The notes beneath the pieces were generated by a model. It was not told where the DNA came from and ran no database searches. It was given only the letters and a program-made list of their open reading frames with translations. Both the position numbers and the translations under genes were made by a program. A stretch of DNA of 43,232 nucleotides from CBDVBE01 sp964543525 (GTDB lineage Bacteria > Fibrobacterota > Chitinivibrionia > Chitinivibrionales > JANQEN01), in contig CAZIYW010000035.1 in the NCBI GenBank assembly GCA_964543525.1, positions 1-43,232 of the forward strand. The letters run 5' to 3'. This document shows positions 36,072 through 43,232 of this stretch, in pieces. Position 1 is the first letter of the stretch; each line of letters begins with the position of its first letter.

Positions 36072-36419
36072 ATGAAACCTAATGCGAAACTATTTATTTC
36101 TTCCCCAAAAGTCGACGGCCTGTTCGGCGAAGGCAAATGGCAACTTCTCGATGCGATACACAGACATGGATCTATCCAGGAAGCGTCTCGTGAACTGGGG
36201 CGAAGTTACCGGAAAGCATGGGGTGATATAAAGCGGGCGGAAGAGGGACTGGGACGTCAACTGGTAACAAAGCTCAGGGGTGGTACCAGCGGCGGCTCAA
36301 CGGAACTGACTGATTTCGGACGACAGCTCCTTAAAGGATGGAAAAAATACCGGAATGAAGTACATCTCTGCATAAAAAAATCATATAACCGGCATTTGAA
36401 AAAAATTATTGAAAAATAG
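36072..36419 (+). CDS. modE: ModE-like regulator, DNA-binding domain only
   Basis: The 115-residue product matches the winged HTH of ModE: KVDGLFGEGKWQLLDAIHRH, GSIQEASRELGRSYRKAWGD and KRAEEGLGRQLVTKLRGGTS, LTDFGRQLL. The 140-residue molybdate-binding MOP pair of E. coli ModE is absent, so sensing must be through another protein or the HTH itself. ATG 36072 has AAGGA six bases upstream. A probable operator lies at 33141-33170. Confidence 0.85.
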   Translation: MKPNAKLFISSPKVDGLFGEGKWQLLDAIHRHGSIQEASRELGRSYRKAWGDIKRAEEGLGRQLVTKLRGGTSGGSTELTDFGRQLLKGWKKYRNEVHLCIKKSYNRHLKKIIEK

Positions 36420-36493
36420 CCGTTTTTAAGAGGCTGTACGTAATTTTTAATACACATTTGGTTATGTCATTGTTAATATGAAAAGGATTATCT

Positions 36494-36682
36494 ATGGACA
36501 AAGAAGAAATACGGGAAAAAGTTATGGACGCGGCTGTTGAAGTCAACGGAAAGAAAAAGCTCTTCTGTGCAAAGGCTTTTCAGATCTCAGAGGAGCACAA
36601 CATCCCTATGCAGGAAATTGGAAAATGCTGCAATGAAAACAGCATTAAAATTGCCGGATGCCAGCTGGGTTGCTTTAAATAG
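36494..36682 (+). CDS. Small Cys-rich protein in molybdenum cluster
   Basis: A 62-residue protein with five cysteines: Cys25 (LFCAKAFQIS), Cys45-Cys46 (GKCCNENSIK), Cys56 and Cys60 (AGCQLGC). The N-terminal half is helical and HTH-like (REKVMDAAVEVNGKKK). AAGGA precedes the ATG. It overlaps the MobA fusion gene by one base, so the two are coupled. The cysteines could hold a metal or accept sulfur; similar small proteins of unknown role occur beside molybdenum cofactor genes in other anaerobes, as far as I recall. Function unassigned. Confidence 0.6.
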   Translation: MDKEEIREKVMDAAVEVNGKKKLFCAKAFQISEEHNIPMQEIGKCCNENSIKIAGCQLGCFK

Positions 36683-37680
36683 TGAAAACAATCGTAGTTT
36701 CAGGCGCCCATTCAAACGTCGGGAAAACCAGTCTTGCGCTCAAGATAGTTAACCTGCTGCATAATGCGGTATATATTAAAATCGGACACGGGGCACTCAG
36801 GGAGGGCAAAGCGGGTGTGTTCTATCATACGGGGACCTCATTCGATACCATACGCAAAGATCATCAGGATGCGGCGTACCTCATTATTGAAAGCAACCGG
36901 ATTCTAAATGAAATCACTCCTGACTGTGCTATTTACCTGACCGGTTCACCACAGAAACCGTCGGCTGTGGAAGCGCGGAAAAAAGCGGACATCATTCGCG
37001 GAGCCAGGGTTGCACCTGAAGTAACTGAACAGCTCTGCGCACGGCTCGAACTCCCGAAAACAATCGTGAAAAAGATTGTCTGGCTGGCCGGGTCACGGCC
37101 CGTTCATACCTCGGCAATAATACTAGCCGGCGGAAAAAGCAGGAGGATGGGCACCGATAAAGCGCTGCTGGAGATTGACGGTAAAAAAAACGTCTTGCGG
37201 CTTCAGAATCTGCTGGAACCCTATTTTGATGACACCATTCTGTCAATCAGCGCCGAAAAAGAAATCTCGTTTAAAAACATAACCGTGGTAAAAGACCTCG
37301 AAGAGGGTCACGGACCGCTCATGGGTATATACTCCTCTCTGGAAGCTTCCCGATCACCGGTGAATTTTGTAATCGCCTGTGATATACCGGTGGTTAACAT
37401 GACACTTCTCTTTGAGCTTCTTGCCCAATCGGAAGAATATGATATTGCTGCGCCTTCATTTGCGGAGGGGCAATGCGAACCACTCTTTGCGGTATATACC
37501 AAAGCAGCGGCGCCGGCCGCCCAAAAGGTTCTTAAAGAAAAAAAACGACGAATTATCGAGCTCTTTCACGAATGCACCACATCCATTGTGCCGTCGCCGG
37601 ATAATTCATGGTATGTCAACCTCAACACCCCGGATGATTTCCGGAATTTTCTTTCAACATTACAGAAAGCTGCAGGGTAA
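36682..37680 (+). CDS. P-loop domain fused to molybdenum cofactor guanylyltransferase MobA
   Basis: The GTG at 36682 shares a base with the preceding stop. Residues 1-135 are a P-loop NTPase domain with VSGAHSNVGKTSLALKIVNL (Walker A 8-16), resembling MobB. Residues 144-332 are MobA: AIILAGGKSRRMGTDKALLE (nucleotide loop), GPLMGIYSSL, FVIACDIPVV and FAEGQCEPLFAVY. MobA attaches GMP to Mo- or W-molybdopterin. The order MobB-like then MobA in one chain is an unusual fusion. Confidence 0.8.
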   Translation: MKTIVVSGAHSNVGKTSLALKIVNLLHNAVYIKIGHGALREGKAGVFYHTGTSFDTIRKDHQDAAYLIIESNRILNEITPDCAIYLTGSPQKPSAVEARKKADIIRGARVAPEVTEQLCARLELPKTIVKKIVWLAGSRPVHTSAIILAGGKSRRMGTDKALLEIDGKKNVLRLQNLLEPYFDDTILSISAEKEISFKNITVVKDLEEGHGPLMGIYSSLEASRSPVNFVIACDIPVVNMTLLFELLAQSEEYDIAAPSFAEGQCEPLFAVYTKAAAPAAQKVLKEKKRRIIELFHECTTSIVPSPDNSWYVNLNTPDDFRNFLSTLQKAAG

Positions 37681-37685
37681 GGTTA

Positions 37686-38486
37686 ATGAACGAGCGCACT
37701 GATTTCGGTCCTTCGGAGGAATTCGACGTTGTCAGATTGAAGAACGGCGCAATTGAGAAGTCTCCTGCACCGGTAGCCACTGAAGTTCCGTTTACCATAC
37801 TGATAAACGACAGGGAGATTGCAACCCTTCTCTGCACACCCTGCGACCTGCGGGAATTAACCTGTGGATTTCTGTATACGTCAGGCTTTATCAAAACACC
37901 GGGTGATATTCACGCCATTTCTCTCGATACGACAAAATGGATTGCCGCAGTTGAGGCGGAAAATGTTTTCGACCCTTCACTGCTGGGGAAACGATTGTAT
38001 ACAAGTGGTTGCGGAAAAGGAGTAATGTATGCAAATATTCATGAAGTGGCGTACCGCTCCCCAGTCACCGGTTCACTGACAATCACCGGAGCGCAGATAG
38101 CTGCAATGGCGCAATGGCTGCAGCGCTGCTCCGACTTGTATAAATCCACCGGCGGGGTTCATACCGCCACGCTCAGCGTTCGTGGTGAGACACCCGCCTT
38201 TTGTCTCGATGATATCGGCAGGCATAATGCGGTGGACAAGGTAATCGGCAAGGCGCTCATGGATACGATCGATCTGTCGGAAACTATTCTTTTCTGCTCC
38301 GGGAGGATATCATCGGAGATACTGCAGAAGGCGCGTACGTGCGGAATTCCGATTATTATATCCCGCGGCGCCCCGACTCATCAGGCGGTACTGCGTGCCC
38401 GCGATATGGGTATTACATTAATCGGATTCGCGCGGGGCAATAGTTTTACCATTTATTCCCATGAAAAAAGGGTGATATTTAAATGA
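37686..38486 (+). CDS. fdhD: FdhD-like formate dehydrogenase accessory sulfurtransferase
   Basis: FdhD transfers sulfur from a cysteine desulfurase to the metal-bisMGD cofactor of formate dehydrogenase. The 266-residue product has EVPFTILINDREIATLLCTP, ELTCGFLYTSGFI, HTATLSVRGE, CLDDIGRHNAVDKVIGKAL and FCSGRISSEILQKA. At the active loop it has LYTSGCGKG: one cysteine (Cys109) where E. coli has a CxxC pair. A formate dehydrogenase gene is not in the window. Confidence 0.9.
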   Translation: MNERTDFGPSEEFDVVRLKNGAIEKSPAPVATEVPFTILINDREIATLLCTPCDLRELTCGFLYTSGFIKTPGDIHAISLDTTKWIAAVEAENVFDPSLLGKRLYTSGCGKGVMYANIHEVAYRSPVTGSLTITGAQIAAMAQWLQRCSDLYKSTGGVHTATLSVRGETPAFCLDDIGRHNAVDKVIGKALMDTIDLSETILFCSGRISSEILQKARTCGIPIIISRGAPTHQAVLRARDMGITLIGFARGNSFTIYSHEKRVIFK

Positions 38487-38620
38487 AAACGTGTTGTTGT
38501 CTGTTTTCAGCTTACCGTTTACAGTTAAAAATTCAGGGGGAATGTACGAGTTCGTTATTCGAATCAGAAACAGTAAACCGAAAAAGGACAAATGGAAACA
38601 AAAAAGGTTATAAGGTTAAC

Positions 38621-39796
38621 ATGATTTCATTTGAAAAAGCAAAAAAAATAATCCTGGATTCTGCTGTCCATCTGGATAAAGAGTATGTTCCTTTGCAGGA
38701 AGCCTGCGGCAGGATTTTGTCTGAAGATGTCGCTTCCGATGTTGATATGCCGCCCTTCAATAAATCCGCCATGGATGGATATGCCTGCCGCAGGGAGGAT
38801 TTGGACAAACCTCTGCGGGTAATCGAAACTGTTGCCGCAGGATATAGCCCGGAAAAAACAATCGGCCCCGGTGAATGCGCGAAGATTATGACCGGCGGGA
38901 TTGTCCCGGAAGGCGCAGATTGCGTGGTAATGGTTGAACATACCGAATTTAAAGATGATTTCGTTCATGTTTTAAAAAAATCAACAGCGACAAATATCTG
39001 CTATCAGGCAGAAGATATTAAAACCGGCGACGTCGTATTACCGAAGGGGAAACGAATAACTCCGGCTGATATCGCAATCCTGGCTTCGGCAGGTTGCGTT
39101 CGGGTTCCGACGGCAAGAAAACCGGTTCTGGGCGTTGTCGCCACCGGGAGTGAGCTGGTTGAGCCGTCCCGGAAACCTGAAGCAGCGCAAATACGCAACA
39201 GCAATAGTTATCAACTCTGCAGCCAGATAGAGCAGGCCGGTTGTGTTTCAAAATATTTCGGCATTGCCGAGGATACGCCGGAGGCTATCCGTACCTGTAT
39301 TGAAAATTTGCTGCCCGAAATCGATATTCTCCTTGTATCCGGCGGTGTGTCAATGGGAGATTATGATTATGTCCCCGGGATACTTAAAGAGGTGGGATTT
39401 GATCTGCTTTTTGAAAAAGTGGCAATAAAGCCAGGCAAACCAACGGTGTTCGGCAAAAAGGGAAATACCTTTGTATTCGGCATGCCCGGCAACCCTGTGT
39501 CCACCTTTATGATTTTTGAATTATTGGTAAAACCATTCTGCTATAAGATGATGGGCGGCAGCTATTCTCCGGTAAAGATTCCGTTAACGCTCGGTGAAAC
39601 CATTAAACGGAAAAAATCAGACCGTCTGTCATATATTCCCGTCGTCATCAATGAAAACGGAGTGGTGCAGAAAGTATCATACCACGGCTCGGCACATATT
39701 CATGCATTAACCCGGGCCCATGGATATATTCCGATACCAGTCGGGGTGAATAGATTAAATCCGGAGGAACGCGTCGAAGTGACACTGCTGCCCTGA
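38621..39796 (+). CDS. moeA: Molybdopterin molybdenumtransferase MoeA
   Basis: MoeA inserts molybdate or tungstate into adenylated molybdopterin. From ATG 38621 (AAGG upstream) the 391-residue protein has domain markers DVDMPPFNKSAMDGYA, CAKIMTGGIVPEGADCVVMV, VVATGSELV, the MoCF motif ILLVSGGVSMGDYDYV and GKPTVFGKKGNTFVFGMPGN. The longer frame from 38483 adds an unrelated stretch. The 134-base gap before it is free of genes. Confidence 0.95.
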   Translation: MISFEKAKKIILDSAVHLDKEYVPLQEACGRILSEDVASDVDMPPFNKSAMDGYACRREDLDKPLRVIETVAAGYSPEKTIGPGECAKIMTGGIVPEGADCVVMVEHTEFKDDFVHVLKKSTATNICYQAEDIKTGDVVLPKGKRITPADIAILASAGCVRVPTARKPVLGVVATGSELVEPSRKPEAAQIRNSNSYQLCSQIEQAGCVSKYFGIAEDTPEAIRTCIENLLPEIDILLVSGGVSMGDYDYVPGILKEVGFDLLFEKVAIKPGKPTVFGKKGNTFVFGMPGNPVSTFMIFELLVKPFCYKMMGGSYSPVKIPLTLGETIKRKKSDRLSYIPVVINENGVVQKVSYHGSAHIHALTRAHGYIPIPVGVNRLNPEERVEVTLLP

Positions 39797-39810
39797 CCAG
39801 GGTAATAACC

Positions 39811-40626
39811 ATGCTTACAGACAAATATGACAGAACGATAAATTACCTGCGTGTATCTGTTACAGACAAGTGTAACTACCGGTGCACCTATTGTATGCCC
39901 GCCGAAGGTGTGCCGCTGAAATCACGCCGTGAGATACTCAGCTACGAGTCAATCGCTCTCATTGCCAGCGTCGCCGGCAAAATGGGTTTTACCAAGCTGC
40001 GGTTAACCGGCGGTGAACCGTTAATAAGACGTAACATAGAATCGCTGGTTGAAATGATAAGGCTGACCGGCAAATATGACGAGATTACCATGACAACCAA
40101 CGGCGCGCTCCTTACCCGGGAACTGGCACAACGGCTTAGGGATAACGGCCTTAACAGGATCAACATCTCACTTGATACGATTGATCCGCACCGGTTCAGA
40201 GAAATTACCCGCGGTGGTAATATCAATGATGTATTCACCGGTATAGAATCCGCTAAAGCGGCCGATCTGTTTCCGATAAAGATCAACATGATAATATTTA
40301 AAGAGACAACACCGCAGGATATCGCGGTCATGCGGTCTTTCTGCGAGAAAAACGGCCTGGTTCTCCAGACGATAAAACACTTTTCCCTGTATAACCGTGA
40401 ACATGAGTCAAGATATCCACACTCATTCAACCGGCCGCAGCCGTGTGAAAAGTGCAACCGGTTACGATTGACTGCCGACGGTTATATTAAACCATGCCTT
40501 TTCTCAGACAAAGAGATCAAAGTCGATTTAAACAATCCGGAAGAAAGCATTCGCAAAGCAATCAACGCCAAACCGTTTCATGGTACGGCGTGCATAAACA
40601 GAGCCATGTGTCAGATTGGAGGATAA
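39811..40626 (+). CDS. moaA: GTP 3',8-cyclase MoaA, short form
   Basis: MoaA starts precursor Z synthesis from GTP with two iron-sulfur clusters. The radical-SAM triad is Cys21-Asn-Tyr-Arg-Cys25-Thr-Tyr-Cys28, followed by LTGGEPLIRRN and TTNGALL. The C-terminal cluster is Cys212-x2-Cys215-x13-Cys229 and the chain ends in Gly-Gly (CQIGG), both MoaA hallmarks. At 271 residues it is about 50 shorter than usual; the loss is in the region before the second cluster (LYNREHESRYPHSFNRPQP). Confidence 0.9.
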   Translation: MLTDKYDRTINYLRVSVTDKCNYRCTYCMPAEGVPLKSRREILSYESIALIASVAGKMGFTKLRLTGGEPLIRRNIESLVEMIRLTGKYDEITMTTNGALLTRELAQRLRDNGLNRINISLDTIDPHRFREITRGGNINDVFTGIESAKAADLFPIKINMIIFKETTPQDIAVMRSFCEKNGLVLQTIKHFSLYNREHESRYPHSFNRPQPCEKCNRLRLTADGYIKPCLFSDKEIKVDLNNPEESIRKAINAKPFHGTACINRAMCQIGG

Positions 40627-40631
40627 TACCG

Positions 40632-41084
40632 ATGTCATTTTCTCACATTGACAAATCAGGACAGGTAACCATGGTGGACGTATCGGCGAAACCGGTGGTA
40701 AAGAGAACGGCGACAGCAACAGGCAACATCCATTGTGCAGCTCAGACAATCGATATGCTTAAAAAAGGGCTGCATAAAAAGGGTGATCCGCTTGCAACTG
40801 CGCGAATCGCGGGTATCATGGGTGCAAAAAAAACCGGTGAACTGATCCCCCTATGCCACCCTCTGCCGATCGATCAGGTAACGGTGGACTTTACTATAAA
40901 AGATGAACAGATAGATATCGAATCAAAAGTTATTACAACGGCAAAAACCGGCATTGAGATGGAGGCCCTTACTGCAGTCTCCATTGCCGCGCTTACCATT
41001 TATGACATGTGTAAGGCGGTTGACAAATCCATGGTTATCGGTGGGATCACTCTTAAAAGTAAAACAAAGGAGCCTGCTGCATGA
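40632..41084 (+). CDS. moaC: Cyclic pyranopterin monophosphate synthase MoaC
   Basis: MoaC converts the MoaA product to cyclic pyranopterin phosphate. The 150-residue product has MVDVSAKPVVKRTATATG, AGIMGAKKTGELIPLCHPLP, TGIEMEALTAVSIAALTIYD and MCKAVDKSMVIGGI. The ATG at 40632 has GGAGG nine bases upstream; a longer frame from 40494 is dubious. It overlaps the MOSC gene by four bases. Confidence 0.96.
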   Translation: MSFSHIDKSGQVTMVDVSAKPVVKRTATATGNIHCAAQTIDMLKKGLHKKGDPLATARIAGIMGAKKTGELIPLCHPLPIDQVTVDFTIKDEQIDIESKVITTAKTGIEMEALTAVSIAALTIYDMCKAVDKSMVIGGITLKSKTKEPAA

Positions 41085-41518
41085 AGACTTTTGAAATTGT
41101 TTCGCTGAATATCTCCAAAAAAAGAGGCACGGTTAAAACACCCGTTGACAAAATCATACTGGAAGCAAATCAGGGGATTGTCGGCGACGCTCATGCCGGG
41201 GACTGGCACCGCCAGGTGTCGCTGCTTGCCATGGAAGATGTTGAAATTATGCAGCAGAAGCTGCATACGATAACCCCTGGCGATTTTGCCGAGAATATTA
41301 CCACCCGCGGTATCGAGCTTGCCGCGCTGCCGGTCGGCGCGAGGTTTACCATTGGGGACGTCGAAATGGAAGTCACCCAGATTGGCAAGACCTGTCACCA
41401 CGATTGTGAAATATTTAAAAAACTCGGCGAGTGTGTCATGCCGCGACGCGGTATTTTCGCAAAGGTTATTAAGGGAGGAGAAATTACCTGTGAAAGTACT
41501 GGTACTTACGATATCTGA
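41081..41518 (+). CDS. MOSC domain protein
   Basis: A 145-residue stand-alone MOSC protein: ISKKRGTVKTPVDKIILE, GIVGDAHAGDWHRQVSLLA, GDFAENITTRGIELAALPVG, the cysteine-containing VTQIGKTCHHDCEIF and MPRRGIFAKVIKGG. MOSC domains are thought to carry sulfur to molybdenum cofactor enzymes; stand-alone ones are found in cofactor operons. It overlaps moaC and extends 29 bases into mogA. Confidence 0.9.
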   Translation: MKTFEIVSLNISKKRGTVKTPVDKIILEANQGIVGDAHAGDWHRQVSLLAMEDVEIMQQKLHTITPGDFAENITTRGIELAALPVGARFTIGDVEMEVTQIGKTCHHDCEIFKKLGECVMPRRGIFAKVIKGGEITCESTGTYDI

Positions 41519-41957
41519 TCGAGCCTCTCAGGGAGTCTACGAGGACAAGTCAGGCCCGGCTATCAAAGAAATCCTCAATGAAAAACTGCCGGATACAGCA
41601 GTTGACTGCCTTGTTGTTCCCGATGAAGAAGAGGCTATTTATAATGCCTTCTGTGAAAACCTTGACAAAGAAGTTATACTGACCACAGGCGGGACAGGTA
41701 TCGGCCCCCGTGATATAACACCGGAGGTTACTGAAAAATTCTGCGAGCGTTTGATTCCGGGCATTGCAGAATATTTACGGTCTGAATCAATCAAACAGAC
41801 GGTCAATGCGACACTGTCGCGCGGGGTAGCCGGTATTAAGGATCAGACAATTATTATAAACCTTCCCGGTTCAGTGAAAGGTGCGGCCTACTGCACCAAC
41901 CTGCTTATTCCAATTGTATTGCATGCAGTGAAAATGGCGCGCGGAGAAGGGCATTAG
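41490..41957 (+). CDS. Molybdopterin adenylyltransferase MogA/MoaB
   Basis: The GTG at 41490 follows GGGAGGAG nine bases upstream. The 155-residue product has KVLVLTISDRASQGVYEDKS, then DEEEAIYNAF, EVILTTGGTGIGPRDITPEV, and INLPGSVKGAAYC. It adenylates molybdopterin for MoeA. MogA and MoaB cannot be separated by eye. It is the last gene of the cofactor cluster. Confidence 0.92.
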   Translation: MKVLVLTISDRASQGVYEDKSGPAIKEILNEKLPDTAVDCLVVPDEEEAIYNAFCENLDKEVILTTGGTGIGPRDITPEVTEKFCERLIPGIAEYLRSESIKQTVNATLSRGVAGIKDQTIIINLPGSVKGAAYCTNLLIPIVLHAVKMARGEGH

Positions 41958-42013
41958 ATTCGTGAATTTCCCGGCACAGAATATCTCTTGTAAAGGATGC
42001 TTTGTAAATAAGG

Positions 42014-42095
42014 GTCGAAGTAGACCGAGGGGTTCTCACCCTCAGTCTCTCACAGAACCGTGCATGAACCTCTCGATTCACACGGCTCTTACTGT
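42014..42095 (-). other. Group II intron domains V-VI
   Basis: A 34-base domain V lies at 42055-42088 on the minus strand, with the AGC catalytic triad in GAGCCG, a GAGA tetraloop and the closing CACGGTTC. Domain VI follows (GAGACTGAGGG... pairing with CCCTCGGTC) and ends CTACTTCGAC near 42014. This is the intron 3' end immediately downstream of the RT fragment. Confidence 0.75.
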
Positions 42096-42779
42096 TCAGT
42101 CATTTATCTGACACCATGCCCAGTGTGCGAAGAGGGTTGGTTCTCTTCGGTATATGCCCCTAAGCCATCGTGTTGCAGCCACAATTCTGCGATGCAATTT
42201 CTTATACTTGCGAATTGCCCATTTGGCTATTGCCAATTCAATTTGTCGCAAAATTGGGCTCAATGCAGACCGACAGTAGGCCCCATAATAATTCATCCAT
42301 CCACGAACTACCGGATTTATCATCTCTGATAATTCCTTGAGGCTCAGAGGCGTCAGGTTGCTGAGGCCCCATTGCCGTATTGTGTAGCTCATAGATTTCA
42401 TCGCTTTACGGCTTACTGCCGGAGTAAACCCTACAAAGAACTTCCCGTCTTTTGAATTACGACATAAACGAGGCCGAAATTCATATCCAAGGAAGTCAAA
42501 CTTTGTGTGGTCATTGTCGTCCTTACGGTTTACATCCTTACAATACACAATCTTCGTTTTGTCGGGATGCAAGATAAGACCGTACTTTTTCAGGCGCCGT
42601 CGAATGCCTTCCTTCACATACTGTGCCTGCTTCTTGGTGTAACAATGGACTACAATATCATCTGCATAACGCTCAAACAATAACGACGGAAACTCTTGCT
42701 CCATCCATGTATCAAAGCAGTGACGGAGAAAAATGTTGGCAAGCAGAGGACTGATTACCTCCCCCCGGGGAGTTCCCAT
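42096..42779 (-). pseudogene. ltrA: Group II intron reverse transcriptase/maturase, 5'-truncated
   Basis: The 227 residues start in the fingers/palm (MGTPRGEVISPLLANIFL) and include the catalytic YADDIVVHC, FDFLGYEFRPR and maturase-type KELSEMINPVVRGWMNYYGA. The N-terminal RT blocks are missing: the frame upstream runs about ten more codons and hits a stop near 42812. It is the 3' half of an intron, so neither splicing nor mobility is expected from it alone. Confidence 0.85.
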
Positions 42780-43001
42780 CTCTCGCTTAACCGTATCCCA
42801 ACTACTCCAGTGTTACCCACATTTTCCCAACAATCCTCCAACGAGTTAAATAAATGGCCAATTCTCAGAGCATTGAAAAAATATGGATAACTCTTCCATG
42901 ATCATCATAACTGATACCCTTCAGAAATCCACACAGAAAAAACACTCTCCTATAGTAATTCTTGCTACTTTATTTCTTTTATCGGGAAGGCCCTGGAGGG
43001 A

Positions 43002-43232
43002 ATGCATGGAAATTTACTTGCTTTACACAGTAGAATAGATATACTTAAAAATGTAATGAAGCGATCGTACTGGATGAGGCAAGGGTGATACAATCTTCCT
43101 TCCCGGAAAAAGCACTGTGGACAGTAAAAAAACAGAGGTTTTAAAAAAGGAAATAGAGAAAACGATAAACGCAGGAGAGAGTATTATGCCGACAATAGCG
43201 GAAAAATGGGTTCAGGAAGGGATTGAGAAAGG
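43002..43232 (+). pseudogene. Rpn/YhgA-like nuclease C-terminal remnant, frameshifted
   Basis: Three frames hold consecutive pieces: LLALHSRIDILKNVMK, then IVLDEARVIQSSFPEKALW, then EVLKKEIEKTINAGESIM followed by PTIAEKWVQEGIEKG, which runs off the window. The last is the usual tail of Rpn-type PD-(D/E)XK transposase-related nucleases before a Gly-Ile-Glu-Lys repeat. At least two indels are needed, one in the A7 run at the second joint. No N-terminal catalytic part is seen. Confidence 0.5.

Overview
The window looks like chromosomal DNA from a Gram-negative, probably anaerobic bacterium of the Fibrobacterota/FCB type. The evidence is a LolA-type carrier, prolipoprotein diacylglyceryl transferase, two PorV/PorQ-like outer-membrane barrels, a secreted protein with a FlgD-Ig/type IX-like C-terminal domain, a complete mreBCD-mrdA-rodA rod-shape operon, and a tungstate/molybdate cluster with fdhD. 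The phylum is an inference from gene content; no rRNA is present.

Layout. Positions 1-3500 are a scarred accessory zone. It holds a frameshifted secreted-protein fragment, the C-terminus of a solute-binding protein, a Mut7-C RNase gene whose 5' end seems frameshifted, an intact TIM-barrel gene, a fused VapB/VapC remnant, an HTH fragment and the C-terminus of a tyrosine recombinase beside tRNA-Ser(UGA). Positions 3700-20870 are almost entirely minus-strand: comF, a TPR protein, lgt, then the operon mreB-mreC-mreD-mrdA-rodA, and a second operon thiD2-ftsK-lolA-surface protein-two PorV-like barrels. Positions 21100-25340 are plus-strand: queD-queE-queC coupled to a polysaccharide deacetylase, then a secreted TPR protein. 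Positions 25700-29700 are minus-strand: dnaX-ybaB-recR-pgpA-pncC, SRP RNA and tRNA-Ser(GGA).

Positions 29850-32340 are accessory: an orphan excisionase-like HTH protein, an unknown membrane protein and a lipoprotein deacetylase. Positions 32430-41960 are one plus-strand block for tungstate/molybdate uptake and cofactor synthesis: methyltransferase, wtpA-wtpB-wtpC, modE, a small Cys-rich protein, a P-loop/MobA fusion, fdhD, moeA, moaA, moaC, a MOSC protein and mogA. A ModE-like palindrome overlaps the predicted wtpA promoter. The right end (42000-43232) holds the 3' half of a group II intron and a frameshifted Rpn-like nuclease remnant.

How the genes work together. The WtpABC importer supplies oxyanion. 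MoaA and MoaC make precursor Z, MogA and MoeA insert the metal, the MobA fusion adds the nucleotide, and FdhD sulfurates the cofactor for formate dehydrogenase. moaD, moaE, moeB and the dehydrogenase itself are not in the window. The surface protein and the two barrels probably form an export or anchoring module, with LolA serving the same envelope. The less familiar items are the ModE operator, the Cys-rich peptide, a pseudoknot-capable leader before thiD2, a long hairpin at 25.48 kb and the propeller/PorV module. I did not find a clearly new defence or mobile system.
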